Source: Lacimicrobium alkaliphilum
GTDB lineage: Bacteria > Pseudomonadota > Gammaproteobacteria > Enterobacterales > Alteromonadaceae
NCBI RefSeq assembly: GCF_001466725.1
Contig: NZ_CP013650.1
Span: forward strand, 2,356,001 to 2,420,000
DNA: 64,000 bases
Direction: 5' to 3'
This document shows positions 28,414-36,391 of the stretch, one piece after another (position 1 is the stretch's first letter; every line of letters starts with the position of its first letter). The translations under genes were made by a program, and so were the position numbers. The notes below the pieces were generated by a model. The model had not been told where the DNA came from, did no database searches, and saw only the letters and a list, made by a program, of their open reading frames with translations.

Positions 28414-28995
28414 TTGACTCAGATAGCCGTAATTTATCACTCCGTTACGGATACCACCCGGGGGCTTGGAGAAGCAGTAGCTGAAGGGGCCCGGTCTGTG
28501 CAGGGTACCTCTGCAATCATTCTGGCGGTAAAAGGTAACGATATTCTCGAAGGTCGCTACTCTAATAGCCACGTATTGAGCCAACTGGAGCAGGCCGATG
28601 CGATTGTCTTCGGTTCACCAACCTTTATGGGAACAGTATCGGCCCAGTTCAAAGCCTTCGCCGATGCCACCTCTGAATGCTGGGAAAAACAGGGCTGGGC
28701 CAATAAAATTGCTGCGGGTTTTACCATTGGCAGTAATTTCAGTGGCGATCAGCTGCATACGATCCAGTACCTTCAGGTTTTCGCCAACCAGCATGGCATG
28801 CTCTGGGTTGGTCTGGATATCCCATGCAACTCAGTGGAAGAGCGGCGCAACAGGCTGGGGGCTCAGTCCGGCCTGATTGCCCACTCACCGGATGGTGTAT
28901 TGAATGAGGCAGATTGTGTCACTGCTCGTTACCTTGGCCAGCGGGTTGCGCTAACGGCTCAGGCGTTTAAGGGGGTACGACAGAAGCTCTCTTAA
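28414..28995 (+). CDS. Flavodoxin-family NAD(P)H:quinone oxidoreductase-like protein
   Basis: About 193 aa, WrbA/flavodoxin-like fold. YHSVTDTTRGLGEAVAEGA near the N-terminus is the FMN phosphate loop, and GSPTFMGTVSAQFKAFADAT near 65 is the family flavin block. Probably a cytosolic quinone or redox-cycler reductase. The TTG at 28414, five bases after AAAAGGAAC, gives MTQIAVIYHS and fits the fold; the ATG at 28366 overlaps the sox-box promoter and cannot be the start of that transcript. Regulation by SoxR in response to redox-cycling compounds is strongly suggested. Confidence 0.87.
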   Translation: MTQIAVIYHSVTDTTRGLGEAVAEGARSVQGTSAIILAVKGNDILEGRYSNSHVLSQLEQADAIVFGSPTFMGTVSAQFKAFADATSECWEKQGWANKIAAGFTIGSNFSGDQLHTIQYLQVFANQHGMLWVGLDIPCNSVEERRNRLGAQSGLIAHSPDGVLNEADCVTARYLGQRVALTAQAFKGVRQKLS

Positions 28996-29089
28996 CCCGT
29001 AGATCCACATGCATTCTTATCCGGATATATGTCGGCTAACAGACGGATACCACCAGACTCAGGGAGCAGAGGCTCCCCTGGAAAGGTTA

Positions 29090-29953
29090 TTAAATCTCAA
29101 TTTCCTCGTACCTTGAGGGCTTACCTGTTCCTCCTGCTTTGAGGCCGGTTATTTTTTCTCCCTCCCGTTCCAGTACAACTTCAATACAACTTGGAGAAGG
29201 CGGCTGCATTGAATAGCCCTGCTCGATGAGGAATATTTGCTGGTGCATACCCATAAACTGATACAGATAACAGGCAAGAGGGCCCGCAGCCATGCCTGTG
29301 GCTGATTCCTCCTGAATACCGTAACGGGGAGCAAACATTCTTGTACTGGCATCTCTCCCGCTCTTGTTGGTTTCAGGCGTAAAGACATAAAAACCAATCA
29401 GGTCGTACTCTTCTGAGATTGCTTCAATCTTCTGGTAATCCGGAGTCAAACTCGCTAAGTCGCTGAGCGTTTTGACTCCAATAATCAAGAATGAATTGCC
29501 CGTATTGACGATGGCCGGTGCACAAAGCACCCGGCTGTCACTGACCCCTGCTGCGGCATAAACCTCACTGTGATCCAGCACTGGCGCGTTGTACTCAGGC
29601 GCCGTTTGCCCCATATAGGCAAAGTCCCCCATCACCTCAATGTCTCTGTTACCATCAATGGTTTCTTTAGAGGTATTTTTATTGGGCACCAGGCCTTGCT
29701 GGGACAAAAGGCTGAATGTTGCAATCGTTGCATGCCCACAGTGAGCGATTTGTTTTTGCGGGGTATAAAAGTCGAGCTTAAAATCCGCTGAGTCTGATTT
29801 GGACACAAACGCCGTTTCAGAAAGTCCCACTTTGCTCGCTATTTCAAGCTTCTGTTTGCCCGATAACTGATCGGCATCAAGTACGACACCTGCAGGGTTA
29901 CCGCCTTTATCACCGTCTACAAAAGCATCAACGATGGCTACTTTTACTTTCAT
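29090..29953 (-). CDS. PhzF-family isomerase
   Basis: 287 aa, diaminopimelate-epimerase fold. Residues in DAFVDGDKGGNPAGVV (8-23), GLSETAFV with the catalytic-type glutamate near 46, and QIAHCGHATIA (about 69-79) are the PhzF hallmarks. Substrate unknown: most PhzF homologues outside phenazine clusters have no assigned reaction, and no other phz gene is here. Transcribed in the same direction as, and 58 bp after, the MerR gene, with a MerR-type promoter in that gap. Confidence 0.9.
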   Translation of the reverse strand: MKVKVAIVDAFVDGDKGGNPAGVVLDADQLSGKQKLEIASKVGLSETAFVSKSDSADFKLDFYTPQKQIAHCGHATIATFSLLSQQGLVPNKNTSKETIDGNRDIEVMGDFAYMGQTAPEYNAPVLDHSEVYAAAGVSDSRVLCAPAIVNTGNSFLIIGVKTLSDLASLTPDYQKIEAISEEYDLIGFYVFTPETNKSGRDASTRMFAPRYGIQEESATGMAAGPLACYLYQFMGMHQQIFLIEQGYSMQPPSPSCIEVVLEREGEKITGLKAGGTGKPSRYEEIEI

Positions 29954-29984
29954 TGCTTTACTCCATTTAATGGTATGGGAGTAA

Positions 29985-30015
29985 AGTTAACAACCTGGAC
30001 CATGCTCTAGATCAA
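29985..30015 (-). promoter_or_regulatory. MerR-type promoter of the PhzF gene
   Basis: On the minus strand TTGATC (30015-30010) and TTAACT (29990-29985) are separated by 19 bp. The spacer contains the imperfect dyad CTAGAGC/GGTCCAG. The -35 box overlaps the merR-like stop codon. The likely binder is the MerR protein encoded just upstream. Confidence 0.65.
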
Positions 30016-30353
30016 GGGTTTTTGAATCTGAAAATCTTATTTTTTGTCACCTCAATGTAGTGACTGATGTTTTTGTGCTGCACCTGTAAGTGCCGCAAAT
30101 GCTCTTCCAGCATCTCAATACAGGCATTCTTGTCGTCAGTATAGAAAGCGCTTGTGTATGTTTTAATCTTATTCAGCGACATGCCTGAGTTTTTCATGCA
30201 TGAAATCCAGTCTAATATCTCAACATCCTTTGACTGGTATGTTCTATGGCCACTTGCATCCTTCCCGGGCTTTTTGAGCAAGCCTTGTTTTTCGTAGTAC
30301 CTGATGGTGTGAATACCAAGACCTGTCTTCTTACTTACAAAACCTATTTTCAT
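30012..30353 (-). CDS. MerR-family transcriptional regulator
   Basis: 113 aa. Winged helix at residues 1-70: IHTIRYYEKQGLLKKPGKD is the DNA-binding hallmark, RTYQSKDVEILDWI the wing. A dimerisation helix (about 80-110) follows. It lacks the metal cysteines of CueR/ZntR and the SoxR iron-sulfur cysteines, so it probably senses an organic ligand. It is unusual in lying on the same strand as its likely target, PhzF, rather than divergent. Confidence 0.9.
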   Translation of the reverse strand: MKIGFVSKKTGLGIHTIRYYEKQGLLKKPGKDASGHRTYQSKDVEILDWISCMKNSGMSLNKIKTYTSAFYTDDKNACIEMLEEHLRHLQVQHKNISHYIEVTKNKIFRFKNP

Positions 30354-30407
30354 GATTTGATATGACCTCAGTTAAGGGGGCAGCCATCAAGCCTGAATGG
30401 GCACCAG

Positions 30408-31187
30408 CTAATACTTAGCTTGCCAGTAGGTTTCCAGCTGTTCAATCATATCCTCCGGGTAGTCTTCCTGATACAAACGGCGCATAGTGCCATCCATATA
30501 ACTTTGCTTTAGTGCATCTTGCCAGCACTGCACCCGCTCCTTTGGAATATCAGGTGAAAATGCCAGGTACAGATAGGATCGATAAAGTGGCTTCCAACGC
30601 TGTAGAGTCAGCTCTCCGAGCTGAAAAAAATCACCATAGCGCAGCGCATTCAGTGCGATCACATCTGTTCTGCCCCGTTCTGCCATCACCTGACACTCAT
30701 GGGCATTAGCCACCACCGACAGGTTGTGCCCTGCCTCAAAACCTAACTGTTTAAAGTATCCGAGTTGCGCCGAACTGCGATAGGCACAGGCTCTGAGGTT
30801 CTCTTCGCTGAAATCAGCCGGGTGGGCAACCACTTCAGGTGAGGTGTAAAGCTGCATATCAAATAGCTTTATCGGCCCGACCCACTGGAAATATGGCTCC
30901 CTGGCTGGAGTGCGCACGGTTTCGAACAATACGGTATTAGGCCGTTGCCTGGCGAGTTTCAGCGCCCTGGCCCAGGGCAATAAGGTAAAGCGTAACCGCT
31001 CATCCAGCTGCGTTTGCAGGTGCCGGATCAACTGAATAGTGACACCATCGATTTCGCCAGCTTCATTTAAATATTGCGACGGCGGGCTGTGCTCAGTCAG
31101 AAAATGCAGCTCAGGGCCAGAGTTTTCACGGGCAAAACATCCGGCAGATAACAATAAACCCAGACAACAGCCGAGTAGCAAACGCAT
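30408..31187 (-). CDS. Orphan periplasmic substrate-binding protein (SBP family 3)
   Basis: 259 aa. Signal peptide with hydrophobic core LLLGCCLGLLLSAGC; the LSAG-C sequence may be a lipobox, making it a lipoprotein. TEHSPPSQYLNEAGEIDGVT and FQWVGPIKLFDMQLY are typical for the SBP_bac_3 fold. No transporter genes adjacent. Second orphan SBP3 in the window (see 23568-24314), but the two are only distantly alike. Confidence 0.8.
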   Translation of the reverse strand: MRLLLGCCLGLLLSAGCFARENSGPELHFLTEHSPPSQYLNEAGEIDGVTIQLIRHLQTQLDERLRFTLLPWARALKLARQRPNTVLFETVRTPAREPYFQWVGPIKLFDMQLYTSPEVVAHPADFSEENLRACAYRSSAQLGYFKQLGFEAGHNLSVVANAHECQVMAERGRTDVIALNALRYGDFFQLGELTLQRWKPLYRSYLYLAFSPDIPKERVQCWQDALKQSYMDGTMRRLYQEDYPEDMIEQLETYWQAKY

Positions 31188-31332
31188 AGTGAATCACTGC
31201 AACGGTATAATGAGGATAATTCAACTATAGCAACCAAACTGATACTCACTGAAGCCATTGACGATAATTATTGCCGGAGCGGAAAAAACTGCTGGCTTTC
31301 CGTCCGGTACAGAGACTACTCACAACTATGAG

Positions 31333-31381
31333 GGTTAACAGCCTCGGCGCCAAATCTTGCAGGAAAACTGCGGCGTTAAGC
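31333..31381 (-). repeat. attC-like site after the BrkB gene
   Basis: On the minus strand GCTTAAC (a good RYYYAAC core) begins directly after the BrkB stop and GTTAACC lies 49 nt on. Partial inner pairing. It may mark the left edge of the cassette region or be chance. Confidence 0.35.
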
Positions 31382-32320
31382 TCAGCTCTCCTGCACTTCA
31401 TCAATCAATTGCCGGTGCACAATAACTGCCGTGCTTTTGGGGCGGACGGACATGCCCCTGCCTTCGAGGTGCGCGCGGGTAAACGCTGCCCCGAACAGCA
31501 GGATCATCGAGGAATAGTTCACCCAAAGCAGCAGCAGCGCCAGAGAGCCGGCGGCACCATAGGCCGATGCCGTTGCCGTATAGGCCAGATAGATGGAGAT
31601 AAGAGAACGGCCCACCGTAAACAGCACCGCGGTGATAAACGCACCGAGCAGAACGTCCCGCCAGGACAACAGCACGTCGGGCAGGATCTTGAACATCGCC
31701 GCGAACAGCAGCGTGATCACCAGCAGTGACAGAACGAGTTCCATTCCCACCATTGCCCAACCCGGAACCGGCAGCCATTCCTCCGCAAACGCCATCACGC
31801 CGCGCAAAGCCACAGACAACAACAGCGAAACCAGCAGAATAAAGCCGATAGCCAGGATAATGGTCAGCGACAACAAGCGGCTCTTGATGAAGACCCACAG
31901 GCTGTTCCTGGTAGGCCGTGGCGTAACGTCCCAGATTTGATTCAGGGACTGCTGCATCTGCGCGAAAACCGTGGTGGCACCGACTATGGTGGCCGCGATC
32001 CCGATCACCGCCGGCCAGATGCCGCTCTGGTCGATCTGTGAATTAATCACTGCCGTCTGCACCACGCCTGCAGCTTCCGAACCGAGCGTTCCCTCTAGCT
32101 GCTCAAAGAGCTGCCCCTGTACAGCCCGCTCGCCAATTACCAGCCCGACCAGAGTAACCACCACTACCAGAATCGGCGCGATGGAAAAAACCGTGAAAAA
32201 CGCCAGCGCTGCGGCGTAAATAAAGGCCTGACTGGCCAGCCAGTTCTGGCTTGCCGCACCCAAAATGCCGAGCCAGTGCCTGACCGGAGCGGGAAGTTTA
32301 TTGTAGATCCTGAAAAACAT
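31382..32320 (-). CDS. YihY/BrkB-family inner-membrane protein
   Basis: About 312 aa. Six hydrophobic segments; FTVFSIAPILVVVV near the N-terminus and the GSLALLLLWVNYSSMILLFG block near the C-terminus are typical of the family (formerly called ribonuclease BN or virulence factor BrkB, true role unknown). The ATG at 32320 follows GAGGGA; the frame also starts at 32341 without a ribosome site. The gene is GC-rich compared with its core neighbours and an attC-like site follows it, so it may be acquired. Confidence 0.85.
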   Translation of the reverse strand: MFFRIYNKLPAPVRHWLGILGAASQNWLASQAFIYAAALAFFTVFSIAPILVVVVTLVGLVIGERAVQGQLFEQLEGTLGSEAAGVVQTAVINSQIDQSGIWPAVIGIAATIVGATTVFAQMQQSLNQIWDVTPRPTRNSLWVFIKSRLLSLTIILAIGFILLVSLLLSVALRGVMAFAEEWLPVPGWAMVGMELVLSLLVITLLFAAMFKILPDVLLSWRDVLLGAFITAVLFTVGRSLISIYLAYTATASAYGAAGSLALLLLWVNYSSMILLFGAAFTRAHLEGRGMSVRPKSTAVIVHRQLIDEVQES

Positions 32321-32341
32321 GGTCGAAGTTCCCTCATCCAT

Positions 32342-32597
32342 AGAGCCAATGCCGCTCTGTTAAACCCAGTATAGGTGCTATCCGATCTCTGTAGAAGATA
32401 ATCAATTTATGACATTAGCCGTTCCGAAAAAGCGCGGAGTTACAGAACGGCTTGCTCACGATAACCTGCCCCAGGGGTAATGAAAGAGATTTGTGGTTTA
32501 AATGATGCAAACTTCATTTATTCCGTTCTGAGTTATTAATGCGTGTTCGTTAAAGCCGATGGGATTGGATCTCCGTTCAGTTTCCTGGTTTAGGGTG
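32342..32597. other. Intergenic stretch at the left edge of the cassette region
   Basis: About 255 bp between the BrkB and serine hydrolase genes. I see no gene, terminator or clear attC here. Confidence 0.4.
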
Positions 32598-33743
32598 CTA
32601 AGGCCTAGCATTTCGCATCAACGCCGGAAGAATATACCGCTCAACCATCTCAAACGGCTGCTCCATTTCCGGGAATAGCCCGTAGTTCTCGCCGGTAAAT
32701 ACAGCAACGAGATCGAGCGAAGGGAATACCATGACGAACTGCCCGCCGTTTCCCCAGGCCTCGAACGAGCGTATCGTGTGGCCTTCCACTGTGCGGTCGA
32801 TCATCCGCCACAGATATCCGAAATCTTCGCCGTGGAGGTCACTCGTGGCATGTTTGCGCGTCGACTCCTCAATCCACGCTTCGGGGATCAATTTCCTCCC
32901 CTCCCAGACACCTCCGTTTAGGTACAACTGCCCGAACTTAGCCATATCCCGTGGTCGCAAGTTCAGCCCGCCACCAGTCATGGCGAGACCCTGGCTTCCC
33001 CGTGAGTTGGTGATGGGCCACCGGTAATCTGCAATACCCAGCGGACCAAACAGGTAACGATCGGTAAACGCTGGAATGCGGAGGTCGCAAGCCCGTGTGA
33101 TAACGTTACCTAGCGTCACTACCCCACTCGTAGCATAGGAAAACTTCTCGCCCGGCGTTGCCGCCAGGGGCTGGTCGAAGTAAAACTTGATCCAATCGTC
33201 CGTGGGGTACATGGCGTCCTCGTTGCCACGGATCCCCGATGTCATTGTCAGCACGTGGGCGAGTGTGATGTCTCGCTTCCGATCATCCCAGTTCTCGATC
33301 TCGCCCTCGTATTCCGGGAAATAGGCCAGCAGTGGCGCATCGAGCGTCGGGATGCAGCCTTTGTCGAGAGCGATACCGATCAGGGCCGAGGTGATGGACT
33401 TCGAAGCCGAGCGCATCGAGTGTAGGCTGTCTCGCTCTGACTCACCGAAATACTCATCCAGTACGAGAACACCGTCGCGAACGAGCAGGACGCTGCTGAT
33501 ACCCGTGTAACTTCCGGCATGGATCTGCTCCATCATCTCAGTAACAAGTGCAGGATCAATTCCCTTGTTGGCAAGAGAGGTTGTTTGCCACCCGTCATCG
33601 GTTCGCGGTGGTGTACGGTAGAGATAGCCAGAAGGCGCAGCCGCCTCACTCTCAGGCCTCTGAGTCTGATGAGGAGATGTACAGCCAGCTAACCCGGTCA
33701 GTATAAGCGCAATCATAAATTGAGATAGAAAGTTACGTATCAT
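32598..33743 (-). CDS. Beta-lactamase-fold serine hydrolase, lipoprotein
   Basis: 381 aa from the ATG at 33743. Lipobox LAGC (cysteine near residue 19) makes it an envelope lipoprotein. Class C/esterase-type motifs: SASK (SxxK, near 117) with catalytic Ser and Lys, YATSG for the tyrosine motif near 210, and a WGNGGQF block near 340. Probably an esterase or peptidase rather than a true beta-lactamase. The reading frame continues upstream for 79 codons, but that part is a truncated cupin gene (see 33744-33929), so a fused precursor is possible if translation starts there. Confidence 0.85.
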   Translation of the reverse strand: MIRNFLSQFMIALILTGLAGCTSPHQTQRPESEAAAPSGYLYRTPPRTDDGWQTTSLANKGIDPALVTEMMEQIHAGSYTGISSVLLVRDGVLVLDEYFGESERDSLHSMRSASKSITSALIGIALDKGCIPTLDAPLLAYFPEYEGEIENWDDRKRDITLAHVLTMTSGIRGNEDAMYPTDDWIKFYFDQPLAATPGEKFSYATSGVVTLGNVITRACDLRIPAFTDRYLFGPLGIADYRWPITNSRGSQGLAMTGGGLNLRPRDMAKFGQLYLNGGVWEGRKLIPEAWIEESTRKHATSDLHGEDFGYLWRMIDRTVEGHTIRSFEAWGNGGQFVMVFPSLDLVAVFTGENYGLFPEMEQPFEMVERYILPALMRNARP

Positions 33744-33929
33744 GCTATCAGGCTCCCAGGTCGACCAGGGTGTGGAAAAGTAAACGCGGACATAAGCCCC
33801 CTGATTCAGCTCGGAATGTTTGCCGACTGCCAATTCGCTCCAGAATGACCCCGAAACCGGCAATTCATCTACCCTGCCGTCGCCCCGGAAGTGCAGGTAG
33901 GTGCTGAGAACGTTGTTTGCTGTGTTCAT
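33744..33929 (-). pseudogene. Truncated duplicate of the cupin cassette gene, fused in frame to the serine hydrolase
   Basis: Residues MNTANNVLSTYLHF... to TPWSTWE match the start of the intact cupin (35858-36256) nearly word for word, and the DNA upstream (ribosome site, cassette start) matches too. Homology stops at GGCTCCCAGGTCGACC near 33750, where the serine hydrolase gene begins. One residue is missing and a small compensated frame change is seen around GAYVRVYF versus GRLMSAFTF. The double-stranded beta-helix core is gone, so this copy cannot fold as a cupin. Confidence 0.8.
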
Positions 33930-33944
33930 TATTGTCTCCCTTGG

Positions 33945-34023
33945 TGCCAACGCCAGGCTCACGCGCCGGTTTGGAGCCACGAGGCGGCGCGAAAAGCGAT
34001 CGCCGTACAGCCGTTGGTTGTGC
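33945..34023 (-). repeat. attC recombination site
   Basis: On the minus strand it runs from GCACAAC (34023-34017) to GTTGGCA (33951-33945), with inner pairing GGCGATCGC/CCGGCGCGTG and a central GCCGCCTCGTGGC-type fold. The GTTGGCA end is the start of the truncated cupin copy. Confidence 0.8.
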
Positions 34024-34354
34024 TTTATAAAGTACGCAAAATGCCGGGCTTGAGCAAGATATCAGAAAGCTGAACATAGCCCGAAGCGCATATGCATTAA
34101 GGAGCCAGACCGCGCCTTGTCGTATCTGTGGTCGGACGGCTCAAAACTGGAATATAAGACTTATCTTCAGATCTCTGGAGCTTCCGGGTTCCTGAACGTT
34201 CGCTGTCGCACAGAATGTGCAGATCGCAGAGAATTACACTTATTATTCGGCGATCGGTCCAGTCAGGCGCAGCAAAAAGATCCCTGATGGCGCTTAGTTT
34301 GTGTTGTACGTCGCACTTATCGCTTGAACCCTAATCATCAGTGAGGACGATTTC
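34024..34354. other. Noncoding part of a cassette
   Basis: About 330 bp between an attC site and the dehydrogenase remnant. I see no gene or known repeat. Confidence 0.4.
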
Positions 34355-35038
34355 ATGACTACAGCAACAGATTCAAAACAGACCATCTCTGATCTGAATA
34401 ACCTGATAGAGATCGATGTTGCCACCGGTGCTACCCGGGAATTTGCTTCAGGCCTGCGCAATCCGGTGGGCCTGGACTGGGAGCCTGGCACCGGTGCGTT
34501 GTGGGCGGTTGTCAACGAGCGCGACGAACTCGGCAGCGATCTGGTGCCCGATTACCTGACTTCGGTTCGCCGGGGTGCGTTCTACGGTTGGCCATACAGC
34601 TACTACGGCCAGCACGTTGATACACGCGTAAGCCGCCAAAAACCAGAGCTGGTGGCTCGCGCAGTCTCACCTGATTTTGCTCTCGGCGCACATGTGGCGC
34701 CGTTGGGTCTGGCTTTCAACAACAGCACCGTGGCCGGTTTTGCTGAGGGCGCCTTTGTCGGCCTGCATGGTTCCTGGAACCGCCGGCCACTGAACGGCTA
34801 TGAAGTTGTCTTTGTACCCTTCACCGATGGTCGCCCGTCCGGCCCAATCCGGGTCGTGCTGTCGGGCTTCGTGGACGCAGAGGGTAACGCCCGCGGGCGG
34901 CCAGTAGGTGTGTCATTGGATGGGCGTGGTGGTCTGCTGGTGGCTGACGACGTAGGCAACTCAGTATGGCGGGTAACGACTGCGCACAACCTGGCTGATT
35001 CTGTTCCCATCATGGCTGAAGAACAGTTGAATGAGTGA
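34355..35038 (+). pseudogene. 5'-truncated PQQ-dependent sugar (sorbosone) dehydrogenase
   Basis: 227 aa corresponding to only the C-terminal half of the usual 400-plus-residue beta-propeller: [20 protein letters not shown], then [18 protein letters not shown] and [16 protein letters not shown] are highly characteristic. The signal peptide and first propeller blades are absent. The ATG at 34355 follows GTGAGGA, so a truncated protein may still be made. It lies between two attC sites in the opposite orientation to the other cassette genes, which suggests capture of a gene fragment by the array. Confidence 0.75.
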
Positions 35039-35085
35039 CAGGGAAATTGACCGGGATGCCTCTTCCGGAACGAGCGCCTGGGAGG

Positions 35086-35163
35086 CCACAACGCCTGCCC
35101 GCATCGGTTACAAAGCCGCAGCGAAGCGGAGGGTTTGGCATCCGGAGCACGGCCTGGTTATAC
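35086..35163 (-). repeat. attC recombination site
   Basis: On the minus strand from GTATAAC (35163-35157) to GTTGTGG (35092-35086). CCAGGCCGTGCTCC and the CTCCGCTTCGCTGCGG fold are typical of attC. It follows the NadS/toxin cassette. Confidence 0.82.
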
Positions 35164-35173
35164 CTCACTTTGG

Positions 35174-35461
35174 TCAGTGAAGCTGATTGAAGACTTCCGG
35201 GTGTTGCTCGGCAATGCGCAAAAGAGCAACAGCAGGGCCTTGTGGCTCCCTACGCCCCTGTTCCCAGTCTTGTAGGGTTCGCACGCTCACACCCATTAGT
35301 CCCGCAAACGCGGATTGAGACATGTTCAACTTCATCCTGATTACTTTAGGGGGCGACGGCTCTGAAAGCTCATGCGTTCGTAGAGCCAATTTGCCCTTCT
35401 TGAACTGCTTGATTTCATTGATGCCATCAAGAATCTCTGTCCCAAGGTTTCTGTCACTCAT
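35174..35461 (-). CDS. NadS-type antitoxin (helix-turn-helix)
   Basis: 95 aa. The C-terminal XRE-like helix-turn-helix reads MSQSAFAGLMGVSVRTLQDW (about 48-67), followed by EQGRREPQGPA: the NadS/HigA-type antitoxin fold that binds its own promoter and neutralises a RelE-like toxin. The start overlaps the ancestral stop of the toxin gene (AATGAGTGA), the usual toxin-first order. The antitoxin is intact although the toxin is broken. Cassette-borne, followed by an attC. Confidence 0.9.
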   Translation of the reverse strand: MSDRNLGTEILDGINEIKQFKKGKLALRTHELSEPSPPKVIRMKLNMSQSAFAGLMGVSVRTLQDWEQGRREPQGPAVALLRIAEQHPEVFNQLH

Positions 35462-35764
35462 TTTTGATTGCCTCCGCTATCTGCTTGAGCATATAGCCAG
35501 GAATACTGGCGCGCTCTGATTTACTGTACAGCGTGAGCATTCATATCTCATGGTCAGATTTTTTCCAGTAATAAATGGCTCTGATACCACCGCTCTTTCC
35601 CGAACCCGCTGGTGCCCATCGAACCTTGCGAACCTCACCTGAGCCTTTATAAGGTCGCCCGCATCCGGCTTCTGCAAAAGATACGTTTGCAGTCCACGGT
35701 ATTCCTCATCCGTGAGGTAGTTCGGCAATAGCTTGGTGAAAGTTGAGGTTTCGATGAATAGCAT
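35454..35764 (-). pseudogene. RelE/HigB-type toxin, frameshifted and with a premature stop
   Basis: The start (LFIETSTFTKLLPNYLTDEE) matches NadS-partner toxins. After ...AGDLIK one G is missing (AAAGGCTC where AAAGGGCTC is needed). Restoring it gives GSGEVRKVRWAPAGSGKSGG and YYWKKSDHEI, then a TGA where the family has Trp before MLTLYSK. With one base restored the gene is exactly 104 codons ending in TGA at 35454. So it is doubly inactivated. Confidence 0.88.
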
Positions 35765-35857
35765 CAATTAAATATACGGCTATGCCGTACAAACTTCAAG
35801 ACTGAGTCAGTAACTATAACGCATCGCACTTACGGCATTTGCACAGTGAATACGGGG

Positions 35858-36256
35858 TCAGGCGCCAACGTCACGATGTTCGGTACCGGCTCCCGGTGTC
35901 AGAAACACCATGGTGGTTGGCACCTGTGTTCTTGCTGTGTGCCACACATTCTGCGGCACAAGAACAAATGCGCCTGGCTCATTCAGATTTACCTCACGCT
36001 CCACCCCGGATTCCTCAAGCACGACCGTAGCGGCACCTGAGAGCAGCATCACCAGCTCTTCTCCTGCCGGATGGCGCTCCCAGGTCGACCAGGGCGTGGA
36101 AAAAGTAAACGCCGACATTAACCGCCCCTGATTCAGCTCGGAATGCTTGCCGGCTGCCAGCTCGTTCCAGAATGACTCCGAAACGGGCAATACATCCGCC
36201 CTGCCGTTATCCCGAAAATGCAGGTAAGTGCTGAGAACATTATTCGCTGTATTCAC
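35858..36256 (-). CDS. Cupin-domain protein (ChrR-like)
   Basis: 132 aa from a GTG at 36256 with AAAGGAGAGG upstream. Single cupin barrel: STPWSTWERHPAGEELVMLLSG and PGAFVLVPQNVWHTAR are the two histidine/glutamate metal motifs in degenerate form. Function unknown; relatives resemble the ChrR anti-sigma cupin. The gene starts a few bases after a GTTGGTG core, so it was a cassette gene; a truncated second copy lies at 33744-33929. The site after it (CTATAAC at 35814-35820) is a shortened attC. Confidence 0.82.
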   Translation of the reverse strand: MNTANNVLSTYLHFRDNGRADVLPVSESFWNELAAGKHSELNQGRLMSAFTFSTPWSTWERHPAGEELVMLLSGAATVVLEESGVEREVNLNEPGAFVLVPQNVWHTARTQVPTTMVFLTPGAGTEHRDVGA

Positions 36257-36273
36257 TATCCTCTCCTTTGGCA

Positions 36274-36335
36274 CCAACACCATACACCTGAGTGCGGCAT
36301 TGCGGCGTCCTTTGGCGGTGGCGTAAAAGTATAGA
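36274..36335 (-). repeat. Degenerate attC site
   Basis: GTTGGTG core (36280-36274) at the cupin cassette start, with GGCGTAAAAG on the far side (one T short of a GTTAAAA core) and GC-rich inner arms. Recognised mainly by position between cassette genes. Confidence 0.4.
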
Positions 36336-36391
36336 ATTTATCAAAACCCTCCCTTTGTAAACCAGAACCTCCTCAATTGCCGTTCAGGTCC

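Noticed and set aside
28086..28484. Plus-strand 132-codon frame before the flavodoxin gene
   Set aside because: It runs through the sox-box promoter and out of frame into the flavodoxin gene; codon use and composition do not look coding.
31333..31381. BrkB gene as a certain integron cassette
   Set aside because: The downstream site has a good core, but no matching core was found upstream of the gene.
33744..33980. Annotating the serine hydrolase from 33980 as a 460-aa protein
   Set aside because: The first 79 codons are a duplicated cupin fragment; the lipobox-bearing start at 33743 fits a secreted hydrolase.
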